Below, in pieces: positions 6,691 through 14,757 of a stretch of 23,267 nt of DNA (position 1 is its first letter; every line of letters starts with the position of its first letter). The notes under the pieces are model-generated. The model saw only the letters and a list, made by a program, of their open reading frames with translations, had not been told where the DNA came from and ran no database searches. A program made the translations under genes and the position numbers. Origin of the DNA: Candidatus Goldiibacteriota bacterium HGW-Goldbacteria-1 (GTDB lineage: Bacteria; Oederibacteriota; PGYV01); assembly GCA_002839855.1 (NCBI GenBank), contig PGYV01000007.1, forward strand, positions 129,134 through 152,400. The letters are read 5' to 3'.

Positions 6691-8442
6691 ATGGATAAGA
6701 CTTCCGGGTATTTCTTTGAAGAAGCAAAGAGTGCTTTTGAATCAGGCGATACAGACCGCGCTTTTCTTTTATTAACCCGGCTGCTTGAATTTGAACCGTC
6801 ACACAGCGACGGCCAGGAACTTATGGTGCGCGTGCAGAAAAAAAGAGAAAAACCTTCCGCCGAACTGCGCACAGCCCTTGATTTTTATAACAATAATCCG
6901 TCTGAACGTTCCGCCAAAAAACTGGGTTTTACCTATAAACATCTTCAGCGTTACAACAAGGCAAAAGAACTGTTTAAAAAGATGGTTGAAGAGCGCCCCC
7001 GGGACCACGAATCGCAGGGCGCCCTTGGAAAAATATACGTTCAGCTTGAAGATTATGAAGACGCCATTCCCCTTCTGGAAGACGCAATGGTAAAAAGGCC
7101 CGGAGATTCAGAAGTACTGTACGACATGGGGCTTTGCTACTTTAAAACACAGCAGTATGAAAAAAGCCGTGATATATATGAAAATATGCGCATTGCCTAC
7201 AGCGGGGAAAAAGGCGTCCGCGCGTGGCTTGGGCGCTGCCACGAAATGCTTGGGGATAAAAAGGCCGCATACTTTTTTTACAGCGAGGAACTGGAATTAT
7301 TTCCATGGAGCCCGGAAGGCACTGAATTTATGTATTTTTATTACAATGAAAATGGCGATATTTCTGACGCTTATGAAGTCTTGGAAAAAGCAAAAACAGC
7401 GGTTGAAAACAAACCTTCGGAAATATTATCCATGGGCGTGATGATGCTGCGCTGCGGTTTCTGCCATAGAAGCCTGGACCTTTTTAAATACGCGGAAACA
7501 ACAGGCGCAGAACGCGGCTACGGCCTTTCCCTTCTGTACAGCAATATGAGTGTTGCCTGGTATGGCCTTCACGATTTGCCAAAAGCTAAGGAATACCTGA
7601 AAAAATCACTTGAAGTTTACAGCGGCTGCCAAAATGCAATTCACAATAACGGCATGCTTGCGTATTTTAACGGAAACTACGCAGAAGCCATTGAACACCT
7701 TGAACACGCCCTTTCACTGGAGCCTGACCGCGATATTACGCTGGCGCTTCTGGCGGAAGCTTACTGTGCCGCCGGCGATATGGAAAAAGGCATTGAATAC
7801 TTTGAAGCGGCAATTAAAAGAAAACCAAAAAATATAAACTTTTTAATGCGCTACGCGCGTTCACTTTTAGCCAAAGATATGGACACAGAATGCGAGCGTA
7901 TAATTAATAAGGCGCTGCTTCTTAAACCTGATTTTCAGGAAGCTTATCTTCTGCTTGCAAAAATGAAAGCATATGACCTTGACGCGGATGGCGCAAAAAA
8001 ATACCTGGATAAAGTGACGGATAAAAAAAATCACAACAATGAATACTTTCAGGTATATGAAACAATAATAAACCTGCGCAAAAATAATTCAAAACGCGAC
8101 GCGGTAAAAATCAAGGATGTAATAAAAGGAATTCTTCCGGAATTTAAAGGCGCTTTTACAGCCAATATTCCAAAAAATACAGACAGAGCAAAAAACAAAC
8201 TGTACCCTCTTGCGGGAATAATTTCAGGGGAAATTCATAAGGGCGCGGATTTTAACTTTTATTACTCGAAAAAGGGTGAGCCTATAGCATTTCGCATATA
8301 TTTTGACGACCTTACTTTTATGCTTGACGCAGGGCTGATTGTCTCTAAATGCCTTCTTATCATACAAGCCGCCGACCCGGATGATAAAGTTTCACAGGGC
8401 GCAATAAAACGCATTGAGAATGCTTTTTTAAGTTTAAAATAG
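6691..8442 (+). CDS. TPR protein with roadblock/LC7-like C-terminal domain
   Basis: The 583-residue protein has no signal peptide or membrane segment, so it is probably cytoplasmic. Residues of about 5-460 are a solenoid of tetratricopeptide repeats, recognisable by helix pairs such as LGKIYVQLEDYEDAIPLLED and LAEAYCAAGDMEKGIEYFEA with the usual small and aromatic residues. After a basic linker (about 465-480), the last 100 residues (ILPEFKGAFTANI ... GEPIAFRIYFDDL ... CLLIIQAA ... IKRIENAFLSL) follow the alpha-beta pattern of roadblock/LC7 domains, which in bacteria often pair with small Ras-like GTPases such as MglA. That second assignment is by shape only. An AAGGGG ribosome-binding site precedes the ATG. 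The gene is followed by the rpmH promoter rather than a visible terminator. Confidence 0.85.
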   Translation: MDKTSGYFFEEAKSAFESGDTDRAFLLLTRLLEFEPSHSDGQELMVRVQKKREKPSAELRTALDFYNNNPSERSAKKLGFTYKHLQRYNKAKELFKKMVEERPRDHESQGALGKIYVQLEDYEDAIPLLEDAMVKRPGDSEVLYDMGLCYFKTQQYEKSRDIYENMRIAYSGEKGVRAWLGRCHEMLGDKKAAYFFYSEELELFPWSPEGTEFMYFYYNENGDISDAYEVLEKAKTAVENKPSEILSMGVMMLRCGFCHRSLDLFKYAETTGAERGYGLSLLYSNMSVAWYGLHDLPKAKEYLKKSLEVYSGCQNAIHNNGMLAYFNGNYAEAIEHLEHALSLEPDRDITLALLAEAYCAAGDMEKGIEYFEAAIKRKPKNINFLMRYARSLLAKDMDTECERIINKALLLKPDFQEAYLLLAKMKAYDLDADGAKKYLDKVTDKKNHNNEYFQVYETIINLRKNNSKRDAVKIKDVIKGILPEFKGAFTANIPKNTDRAKNKLYPLAGIISGEIHKGADFNFYYSKKGEPIAFRIYFDDLTFMLDAGLIVSKCLLIIQAADPDDKVSQGAIKRIENAFLSLK

Positions 8443-8492
8443 CTTTTTTCTTATCCTTAACTTTATTCACCTCAATATTGTGCAGTTTTAAG

Positions 8493-8521
8493 TTGACACC
8501 CTGCCCTTATTTCCTTATAAT
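8493..8521 (+). promoter_or_regulatory. Consensus promoter of the rpmH operon
   Basis: TTGACA and TATAAT are both perfect and separated by exactly 17 bases. The rpmH start lies 74 bases beyond the -10, leaving an untranslated leader of about 65 bases. This should be a strong housekeeping promoter driving the rpmH-rnpA-yidD-yidC-jag-mnmE cluster. Confidence 0.9.
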
Positions 8522-8595
8522 ATGCAGACAAAATCTTGTTTTTGTATTTAAAAACATTAAAACAAGTGAAAAATTAATATAAATGGAGAATAATT

Positions 8596-8742
8596 ATGCC
8601 AAAACGTACTTTTCAGCCCCACAAGAAGAAAGCACAGAGAAAACATGGTTTTTTAAAGAGGATGTCAACGCCTACAGGCCGCAAAGCGGTTAACAGAAGA
8701 AGGGCCAAAGGCAGAACCAAAATGACTTCCTGCACCAAATAA
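8596..8742 (+). CDS. rpmH: Ribosomal protein bL34
   Basis: The 48-residue, highly basic protein begins [19 protein letters not shown] and contains the conserved [13 protein letters not shown] core of bL34, a component of the large ribosomal subunit. It is slightly longer than many bL34 proteins (44-46 residues), with two extra residues near the N-terminus and a TSCTK tail. A GGAG ribosome-binding site lies eight bases ahead of the ATG. It is first in the conserved rpmH-rnpA-yidD-yidC order and directly follows a consensus promoter. Confidence 0.97.
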   Translation: MPKRTFQPHKKKAQRKHGFLKRMSTPTGRKAVNRRRAKGRTKMTSCTK

Positions 8743-8746
8743 TACT

Positions 8747-9097
8747 TTGAGTTTCAAAAAAAAACCTCCTACAAGCCCCGATGTAAACAGGGCTATAAAA
8801 AGAGGGGTTAAGCACGGCAATAATTGTTTTGCGGTATTTGCCGTGCCCTGTTCTGATACAAACAGCTTAAAACCACGCCTTTTTACGGCAACCATAAGCA
8901 AAAAGTTTATTAAAAAAAGCGTTGACCGCAACCTTTTAAAAAGAAGGGTACGCGGTATTTTTGCAAAGAATTCCGCGCTGTTTGAAGGCAAAGACGTCGT
9001 GGTAATGGCGCGGTCCGGGTCGTCCGGGCTTAAAACTTTTAAAGAAACCGAGGAAACCCTCCTCTCTTTATTTAAACTTTACGGAAAAACAAAATGA
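8747..9097 (+). CDS. rnpA: Ribonuclease P protein component
   Basis: The 116-residue basic protein is the protein subunit of RNase P, which helps the RNA subunit remove 5' leaders from tRNA precursors. The diagnostic RNR region is clear: [22 protein letters not shown]. The N-terminal part ([19 protein letters not shown]) corresponds to the usual RG...F-beta strand of the family. Length is typical. The only suitable start is TTG, four bases after the rpmH stop and without a visible Shine-Dalgarno site, so translation probably depends on coupling to rpmH. The exact start is the least certain part of this call. The 3' end overlaps yidD by four bases (ATGA). Confidence 0.93.
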   Translation: MSFKKKPPTSPDVNRAIKRGVKHGNNCFAVFAVPCSDTNSLKPRLFTATISKKFIKKSVDRNLLKRRVRGIFAKNSALFEGKDVVVMARSGSSGLKTFKETEETLLSLFKLYGKTK

Positions 9098-9300
9098 AAC
9101 ATATTTTCATATTTTTAATTAAAGGTTATAAAAAACTGATTTCCCCGCTTCTGCCTAAATCGTGCAGATTTTATCCCACCTGTTCCGAATACGCCATAGA
9201 GGCGCTGGATAAGTACGGGATAATTAAAGGTACGGCGAAATCCATATACAGAGTGTTAAGATGCAACCCGTGGAATAAAGGCGGCATAGACAGGCCTTAA
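9094..9300 (+). CDS. yidD: Membrane protein insertion efficiency factor YidD
   Basis: The 68-residue protein has the family signature almost in full: an N-terminal amphipathic/hydrophobic segment ([16 protein letters not shown]), then [22 protein letters not shown] and [16 protein letters not shown]. YidD is thought to sit at the inner face of the membrane and to aid insertion by YidC. The ATG overlaps the rnpA stop by four bases, indicating translational coupling. Three conserved Cys residues (two in the CRFYPTC motif, one in RCNPW) are present. It ends 27 bases before yidC. Confidence 0.96.
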   Translation: MKHIFIFLIKGYKKLISPLLPKSCRFYPTCSEYAIEALDKYGIIKGTAKSIYRVLRCNPWNKGGIDRP

Positions 9301-9327
9301 AAGGTCAATACAATTTTTGGAGGACAC

Positions 9328-10998
9328 ATGAACGATAAAAATTCCAGGCTTATAACATTCATAATACTTTCAGCCATAATACTTTTCGGATATAACATGC
9401 TTTTTATGCCCAAACCGGCAGCTAATCAGCCGCAGGAAACCGCGGCAGTCTCACCGGCCACACAGGCGTCGCAGAACGCCCGTGCAGTACAGCCGGCCGT
9501 ATCCGGCACCGAAACAACAACAGCGTTAAAAACAAACACGCCTTCGGCGATAAAACCTTTTGAAGAAAAAAAATTCGTAATTGAAAACACCCTTGCCCGC
9601 GTAAGCTTCAGCGACCGCGGCGCGGTGGCCATAGGTTATGAATTGAAAAAATTTACAGCCGGAAAAGAAAATAATGAAGTGCTTGAACTTATTCCCAACA
9701 AGGCTTCTTACTCTTACCTTGCGCTTAATCAGGCCGCCGGGCAGGATTTAACAGCCATAAGATGGAAATATGACGGTTCTTTAATAGGCGACAACGGCTC
9801 TATAATAACCTTTTCCACCCCGTTATCTGACGGCGTGACAGCGGTTAAAAAGTTCATTCTTGACGCGGACACTTACGCGCTGACTACAGAAATAATATTT
9901 AAAAATTCCACATCTTCACCCAAATCAGTTAAAGACATGCAGCTTATGTGGGGCCCAAACATACACTTATTGCCTTCCGAGTTTCAAAAAAATAAAGACG
10001 GCATGTACGCCTTTAACCGCGTACATTATCCGCTGGGCCGTGAACTAAAAAAGGTGGAAATAAAAGCAAATATTAAAGAGGATAAAATAACAAACGTAGG
10101 CGTTCCGGATTACATTGTAATAAAGGACCTTTATTTTATGTCTTCTTTCAAGCCGGCAGAAAAGACCACATATAAAAGCGCGCTTATAAAAGAATACAAA
10201 GGCGGTTTTGGTTTTATAGCCATAAACTTAAACGACGCGCTGATAGAACCGCGGTCAGAAGTTTCGTCTTCTTTTGTTTCCTACATAGGGCCGCAGGAAT
10301 ATAAACGCCTGAAAGAATTTGGAATGGAAAGGGTGGTTGACCTGGGCTGGCCGCGCTTTTTGGGGCTTTGGATGTTTTACGCGATGGATTTTTTCCACAA
10401 ACTTACAAAAAATTACGGAGTTGCCATCCTTCTGCTTACGCTGCTGGTAAGGCTTATACTTTGGGTGCCTTCACAGCACAGTTTTAAACAGATGAAAGAC
10501 ACGCAGAAAAAAATGACAATAATCAAACCGCGTATAGAAACCCTTAAAAAAGTGTATAAAAACGATTCACAGAAATTAAACGAAGAGACCATGAAACTTT
10601 ATCAGGAATACAAAATAAACCCTCTTGGCGGCTGCCTGCCCATGCTGATACAGATGCCTATCTTTATAGCGCTTTATCAGATGCTTATAAACATGGTGGA
10701 ATTAAAAGGCGCTTATTTCGCCCTTTGGTTGAAAGACCTTTCTAAACCGGATCCGTTTTTTGTACTTCCTATTTTTATGGGTGTTTCCATGTTCTTTCAG
10801 CAGAAGATGACGTCTTCCGCGACTCCGGTAACGGATGAATCAGCGGCCATGCAGCAGAAAATAATGCTGTGGGGTATGCCAATATTTTTAACTTTTCTTT
10901 CCTTCAGCTGGCCTTCCGGGCTGCTGCTTTACTGGTCCATGTCAAACATTCTTGGAATAGCACAGCAGCTTATGGTTAATAATTCAAAAACAGCCTGA
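9328..10998 (+). CDS. yidC: Membrane protein insertase YidC
   Basis: The 556-residue protein inserts and folds inner-membrane proteins, alone or with SecYEG. It has an N-terminal membrane segment (about 8-26), a Pro/Thr/Ala-rich linker, a large periplasmic beta domain (about 78-335) and the conserved Oxa1-type core (about 345-550) with five hydrophobic segments in all. The core holds the hydrophilic-groove Arg at about 375 (LLVRLILWVP), the coiled cytoplasmic hairpin (KMTIIKPRIETLKKVY), the motif NPLGGCLPMLIQMPIFIALY, and WPSGLLLYW near the end. The periplasmic domain is the form found in Gram-negative-type bacteria. The start follows GGAGG closely. The stop is one base before the jag start. 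Confidence 0.97.
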   Translation: MNDKNSRLITFIILSAIILFGYNMLFMPKPAANQPQETAAVSPATQASQNARAVQPAVSGTETTTALKTNTPSAIKPFEEKKFVIENTLARVSFSDRGAVAIGYELKKFTAGKENNEVLELIPNKASYSYLALNQAAGQDLTAIRWKYDGSLIGDNGSIITFSTPLSDGVTAVKKFILDADTYALTTEIIFKNSTSSPKSVKDMQLMWGPNIHLLPSEFQKNKDGMYAFNRVHYPLGRELKKVEIKANIKEDKITNVGVPDYIVIKDLYFMSSFKPAEKTTYKSALIKEYKGGFGFIAINLNDALIEPRSEVSSSFVSYIGPQEYKRLKEFGMERVVDLGWPRFLGLWMFYAMDFFHKLTKNYGVAILLLTLLVRLILWVPSQHSFKQMKDTQKKMTIIKPRIETLKKVYKNDSQKLNEETMKLYQEYKINPLGGCLPMLIQMPIFIALYQMLINMVELKGAYFALWLKDLSKPDPFFVLPIFMGVSMFFQQKMTSSATPVTDESAAMQQKIMLWGMPIFLTFLSFSWPSGLLLYWSMSNILGIAQQLMVNNSKTA

Positions 10999-10999
10999 C

Positions 11000-11653
11000 A
11001 TGGCACAGCATATGAGCGGTATTAGAAAGACTTCAGAGAAAATTTCTGACGCAGTAGCAGTTTTTATGAAAGATGAAAACGTGCCGCTTGACTGCGTGTC
11101 AGTAAACCTTATAAGCGAAAAAGTTTTCACGGACAGGTATGAATATACGGTTGAACTTTTTAAACGCGAAAACACTTTAAAAAAAATTCAGCCCCCTCCC
11201 GTACCCGCGGTGCAGTCTGCCGTTGAAATGCTTGACACTCTGCTTAAACTTTCAGGAAATACGGGTTTTTCCCTAAAAGAAAATATTACACCTGACGGCG
11301 CAGTCATAAAGATACACGCCCCATTTAAAGACGGGCTGCTTATCGGTAAAAACGGGCAGAACATAAAAGCCCTGCAGTATTTAATATCCACCGTGCTTGA
11401 ACAGAAATTCAGGACCCGTTTTCCCGTAATACTGGACATAGACACTTACAGGGAAAAACACAGACAGCACCTTTTAAACACAGCGTCAGAGATGATTACA
11501 AAAGCACAGGGCGCTGCGGGTGAATGGCTTACGGAGCTTATGCCCTCTTTTGACAGAAAAATAATTCACGAAGAATGCGCATCAGCCGGTGTAAAAACTT
11601 TCAGCATAGGCAGGGGCGTTTATAAAAAAGTTGTGGTGACTTCATTATTATAG
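11000..11653 (+). CDS. jag: Jag/KhpB-type RNA-binding protein (KH-R3H)
   Basis: The 217-residue protein has the usual three parts: a short, divergent Jag-N region (about 5-40), a KH domain with GLLIGKNGQNIKALQYLIS (about 112-130), and a C-terminal R3H domain (about 150-217) with the defining Arg-x3-His in DRKIIHEEC and a TFSIGRG strand. Homologues (SpoIIIJ-associated protein, KhpB) bind RNA and influence cell-envelope functions. The start is one base after the yidC stop with no clear ribosome-binding site; a second in-frame ATG four codons on is possible. The yidC-jag-mnmE order is widely conserved. Confidence 0.94.
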   Translation: MAQHMSGIRKTSEKISDAVAVFMKDENVPLDCVSVNLISEKVFTDRYEYTVELFKRENTLKKIQPPPVPAVQSAVEMLDTLLKLSGNTGFSLKENITPDGAVIKIHAPFKDGLLIGKNGQNIKALQYLISTVLEQKFRTRFPVILDIDTYREKHRQHLLNTASEMITKAQGAAGEWLTELMPSFDRKIIHEECASAGVKTFSIGRGVYKKVVVTSLL

Positions 11654-11667
11654 CGCGTAACCCGCGC
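11653..11667 (+). other. Short GC-rich hairpin between jag and mnmE
   Basis: GCGCG and CGCGC pair around a five-base loop right at the jag stop codon, followed by a broken T-run (GGTTCTTTT). It may weaken transcription into mnmE, or may be chance in a GC-rich spot. Confidence 0.25.
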
Positions 11668-11684
11668 GGTTCTTTTGGTGGCCT

Positions 11685-13076
11685 ATGGAAAACAGAACAA
11701 TAGCGGCAATTTCAACATATCCCGGAAAATCCGCGCTTGGCATAATACGCGTAAGCGGCAGGGATACTTTTTCCATAATTTCAAAAATAGTGCGTTTTTC
11801 TTCCGGCATGCCAATAAGCGAAATTCCGCCGCGCACCCAATATCTGGCAGGCCTTTATGACCACTTTGATTCCCTTCTGGACAAACCTCTTGTAACTGTA
11901 TTCAAAGCGCCTAATTCATATACAGGCGAAGACATGGCGGAAATATCCTGCCACGGAAGCATCTTAATCCTTCAGTCCGCCATGGAAGCCCTGTGCCATT
12001 TTGGCGCACAGAGCGCTCTGCCGGGTGAATTTACAAAAAGGGCTTTTTTAAACAACAAAATGGACCTTGCCCAGGCAGAAGCTGTGGCCGATATAATTGA
12101 CGCGGATTCCAAAACCTCGCTTAAACTTTCGCTTTCACAGCTTGAAGGAAATGAATCCGGCGCCATTACTGCGCTGCGCGAAAAAATATCGTCACTGCTG
12201 TCTTTGCTGGAGCTTGAAATTGATTTTGCCCACGAAGACACGCCCAAACTTGATTCAAAATCAGCACTGTCAAAACTGTCTTTAATAAACGCGGACATCG
12301 GGCTGCTTTTAAAAAACGCGGATTTAGGCATTATGATTAAAAACGGCGTACGCTGCGTAATAGCCGGAAAACCCAATGCCGGAAAATCAAGCGTTATGAA
12401 CGCGCTTTTAAGAAAGAACCGCGCTATAGTGACAGGCCTTGCAGGCACCACCAGGGACGTCATAGAAGACCGTTTTGACCTTGAAAACATCCCGGTTAGG
12501 CTGTTTGACACCGCAGGTATCAGGCACGCGGAAACGCAGGCAGAAAAAGAAGGGGTACACAGGGCTAAAACCGCTTTAAAAGAAGCTGACATTATATTAT
12601 TTATAGTTGACGGCTCGCTTCCCCTTACTAACGAAGATATTGACGCTTTTAAGGAAACTTTTGGCAGGCAGGTAATTTTGTGCATAAATAAAAGCGACCT
12701 TGAACAAAAAATTGCAGCGCAGGACGCGAAGGCTTTTCTTGGCGCAGATGACACCACATCAGCTATAAGCATAAACTGCGTAAAAGAAGACGGAATTATC
12801 CCCTTAACAAACGCCCTGAAAAATATTATAATTGGAAGCGGTCACCCGGCTTTGCTTGACGGAATACTTGTTACCAATTTGCGCCACAAACAGGCACTGC
12901 TGGAAGCAAGCACCGCGCTTAAAGACGCCGGTGATGCTTTGGCAAAGAACCTTTCTTTTGAATTCGCGGCGTCGGACATAAAACGCGCGGCAGCTTCACT
13001 TGGAAGCATAACGGGAGTTATAAGTACGGATGAGATACTGGAATCAATATTTTCAGGTTTTTGCATAGGAAAATAA
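11685..13076 (+). CDS. mnmE: tRNA modification GTPase MnmE
   Basis: The 463-residue protein works with MnmG to place the carboxymethylaminomethyl-type modification on U34 of tRNAs reading NNA/NNG codons. The N-terminal folate-binding domain (about 1-120) starts TIAAISTYPGKSALGIIRVSG and includes SYTGEDMAEISCHG. The inserted G domain (about 220-375) shows G1 GKPNAGKSS, G2 GTTRD, G3 DTAG and G4 NKSD. The helical domain ends with the conserved C-terminal CIGK, with Cys at 460. The start follows a weak GGTGG site. mnmG, rsmG and parAB, often found next to mnmE, are not here; four unknown membrane genes follow instead. Confidence 0.97.
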   Translation: MENRTIAAISTYPGKSALGIIRVSGRDTFSIISKIVRFSSGMPISEIPPRTQYLAGLYDHFDSLLDKPLVTVFKAPNSYTGEDMAEISCHGSILILQSAMEALCHFGAQSALPGEFTKRAFLNNKMDLAQAEAVADIIDADSKTSLKLSLSQLEGNESGAITALREKISSLLSLLELEIDFAHEDTPKLDSKSALSKLSLINADIGLLLKNADLGIMIKNGVRCVIAGKPNAGKSSVMNALLRKNRAIVTGLAGTTRDVIEDRFDLENIPVRLFDTAGIRHAETQAEKEGVHRAKTALKEADIILFIVDGSLPLTNEDIDAFKETFGRQVILCINKSDLEQKIAAQDAKAFLGADDTTSAISINCVKEDGIIPLTNALKNIIIGSGHPALLDGILVTNLRHKQALLEASTALKDAGDALAKNLSFEFAASDIKRAAASLGSITGVISTDEILESIFSGFCIGK

Positions 13077-13090
13077 TAAAAGGCGGCCCT

Positions 13091-13594
13091 ATGAAAAGAT
13101 TGCTTATTGCATCACTTATATTTTTTTCAATACTTGGCCTTATACTTATAACAGTACAGCGCGGCCGTAGCAAAAAAACGGTTAATCACCTTACCGCCGG
13201 AACCCCGTATATTTCTTTCCCGGTAGGCTACAAAGACAGCGCTGCGGTTAACCTTGACAATTTCACGGGCAAATCATCAGTGGTGCTTTGTTTTACCGAT
13301 AAATCAATAAATTCCGAAAAATTAAAAACTGTACTTAATAAACAATTGCGGGGTTTTACAGACAATTATTTAAAAGTTATCTGGTTCAACATAGCTTTAA
13401 ATGAAAAAACAGCGGAGATATCCGAATTTAACAACAGGACGCCCCGCTATATTTTTTCCTTAAACGACCTTCCAAAACAGTATGACCTTACTGTTATGCC
13501 GGTGATTTACGTAATAGATAAAACCGGCACAATTAAGATGATTTACAGAGGCTTTTCACCGACAGTAATCAGTGACCTTGCCGGTGTTTTTTAG
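13091..13594 (+). CDS. Membrane-anchored thioredoxin-fold protein lacking catalytic cysteines
   Basis: The 167-residue protein has one N-terminal membrane segment (about 4-22) followed by basic residues, so the rest probably faces the periplasm. The start is the ATG after AGGCGG; a longer frame from within mnmE is possible but lacks a signal-like start. The soluble part follows the AhpC/TlpA-type thioredoxin fold: GTPYISFPVGYKDSAAVNLDNFTGK, a VVLCF strand, and MPVIYVIDKTGTIKMIYRG with the cis-Pro motif near 136-138. At the place of the CxxC active site the sequence reads TDKSINSEK, so no redox cysteine pair exists; the only Cys (67) is inside the preceding strand. It is likely a binding or scaffold domain. 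It begins 14 bases after mnmE and overlaps the next gene by one base. Confidence 0.8.
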   Translation: MKRLLIASLIFFSILGLILITVQRGRSKKTVNHLTAGTPYISFPVGYKDSAAVNLDNFTGKSSVVLCFTDKSINSEKLKTVLNKQLRGFTDNYLKVIWFNIALNEKTAEISEFNNRTPRYIFSLNDLPKQYDLTVMPVIYVIDKTGTIKMIYRGFSPTVISDLAGVF

Positions 13595-13956
13595 TGGAAA
13601 CAAAAAACAAAAAAAAAATGGATTTTGCCGTCACCATCCTTTTCATTTCAGTTTTTTTTGCCTTTGCGGGTTTTCTGCTTTTATACAATGCTTATCATAA
13701 AAAAATAGCCGTCACCTGTTCTGTTAACCAGCTTGAATTTATCGGAACACTTCCCACTATACTGACGCGCGGCGACAAGCTTGCAGCCCCCATCCTTCAG
13801 GATGACCCCATGTTTAAAAGGTACGGTGTAAAAGGCCACTTAAAATGCGATTTTTATGAAGATTATGTTTCTTTAAGGTATGTAACAATAAATTTAAGTT
13901 CCGGCGGCGCTTCAGTGAAGCTTTCAGAGATAATAGACGCAAGGACGCGAAAATGA
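13594..13956 (+). CDS. Single-pass membrane protein of unknown function
   Basis: The 120-residue protein has a basic N-terminus, one strong membrane segment (about 10-31) and an extracytoplasmic portion of about 90 residues that is mostly polar and predicted beta-rich. I recognise no family. The chosen start is a GTG overlapping the previous stop (TAGTG), which would couple translation; an ATG eight codons later is the alternative and would still keep the membrane segment. Two Cys residues (about 42 and 84) could form a disulfide. It overlaps the next gene by four bases (ATGA), so it belongs to a tight four-gene set after mnmE. Confidence 0.7.
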   Translation: METKNKKKMDFAVTILFISVFFAFAGFLLLYNAYHKKIAVTCSVNQLEFIGTLPTILTRGDKLAAPILQDDPMFKRYGVKGHLKCDFYEDYVSLRYVTINLSSGGASVKLSEIIDARTRK

Positions 13957-14432
13957 AAAATAATCACATTATCCTTGTCTGCCTTATTTCTTCTTTTTCT
14001 ATTGTTACCGCTTTTTATTTCATGAATTATTTTATGGCGGATTCAGACTTAAACCGGGATCTTAAAGCGGATGAATTTTTGCGGTCCACAGCCGCATGCG
14101 TAATTTCACTTTCTACTTCAGCACAGGATACCTCTTACGATACGACCGCCGTTATGAATATCCCTTCACTTTCAGAGACAGGCGAACCGGTATCTGATAA
14201 AACTGACTCTTTTACCCTGCGTTCGGGCAACGAAGCGCTGTCCGTTATAATTAACCCTTCTCCTGCAAGTTCAAGGCCTGCCGCTTCTTTTTCATACCCG
14301 ATACTTCACGGTGTAAAATTCGGTTTTACCGGCGATTTATTTTATACTCTCAGAAATTATAAAGGCCGTGAATACCTTCATAATTACCGCATAAAAAAAG
14401 GGTGCATTATGTCCCCTAAGGCGGAAAAATAA
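13953..14432 (+). CDS. Membrane-anchored or secreted protein of unknown function
   Basis: The 159-residue protein opens with MKNNHIILVCLISSFSIVTAFYFMNYF, a hydrophobic segment that could be a signal anchor. The remainder is Ser/Thr-rich and polar, then ends with a more structured region (HGVKFGFTGDLFYTLRNYKG) and a basic tail. The segment layout (N-terminal hydrophobic helix, then a mixed domain) is reminiscent of pseudopilin-like proteins, but there is no prepilin peptidase motif. It overlaps both neighbours by 4 bases and 1 base. Function unknown. Confidence 0.7.
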   Translation: MKNNHIILVCLISSFSIVTAFYFMNYFMADSDLNRDLKADEFLRSTAACVISLSTSAQDTSYDTTAVMNIPSLSETGEPVSDKTDSFTLRSGNEALSVIINPSPASSRPAASFSYPILHGVKFGFTGDLFYTLRNYKGREYLHNYRIKKGCIMSPKAEK

Positions 14433-14755
14433 TGCGCGTAAAAATCATTACAATAACCGCGTTATTTTTTGCCTCGCTAAATTTTTTGATGTTCGGGCTT
14501 GGAATAAAATCTCAGGCGGAAGCAGCAGTATATTTTGATAAAGCAAAGCTTGAACGCGCTTTAAATTCCGGATTTGCAGTGGCTTCAAATTTATTTGAAG
14601 ACGGAGACAGGCTTTTAATATCAGGGGACTTTACAATTAACGGGTGCAGGGTTTATTATGAAGCCGGGCCTGTTGACAGCCAAAACGCCAAAATATTTGT
14701 GACAGCCTCCCTTAACGGAAAAACAGTAAAATCGGAGTATTTAAGAAAACTGTAG
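14432..14755 (+). CDS. Small membrane-anchored protein of unknown function
   Basis: The 107-residue protein starts at an ATG overlapping the previous stop (TAATG). It has one hydrophobic N-terminal segment (about 4-24) whose end could be a cleavage site (SQAEAA). After a helix (YFDKAKLERALNSGFAVAS) comes a small beta-rich domain (LLISGDFTINGCRVYYEAGP ... KIFVTASLNGKTVKSEYL). I do not recognise it. It is last in the mnmE-linked set and converges with proB, with a two-base gap between stop codons and no terminator visible. Confidence 0.7.
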   Translation: MRVKIITITALFFASLNFLMFGLGIKSQAEAAVYFDKAKLERALNSGFAVASNLFEDGDRLLISGDFTINGCRVYYEAGPVDSQNAKIFVTASLNGKTVKSEYLRKL

Positions 14756-14757
14756 TT

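Noticed and set aside
6615-6872. Minus-strand frame crossing the TPR gene start
   Set aside because: Overlaps the TPR promoter and coding region and has no recognisable protein features.
11972-12772. Minus-strand frame of 266 codons
   Set aside because: Lies wholly within mnmE on the opposite strand; its Ser-rich composition is a by-product of the mnmE coding sequence.
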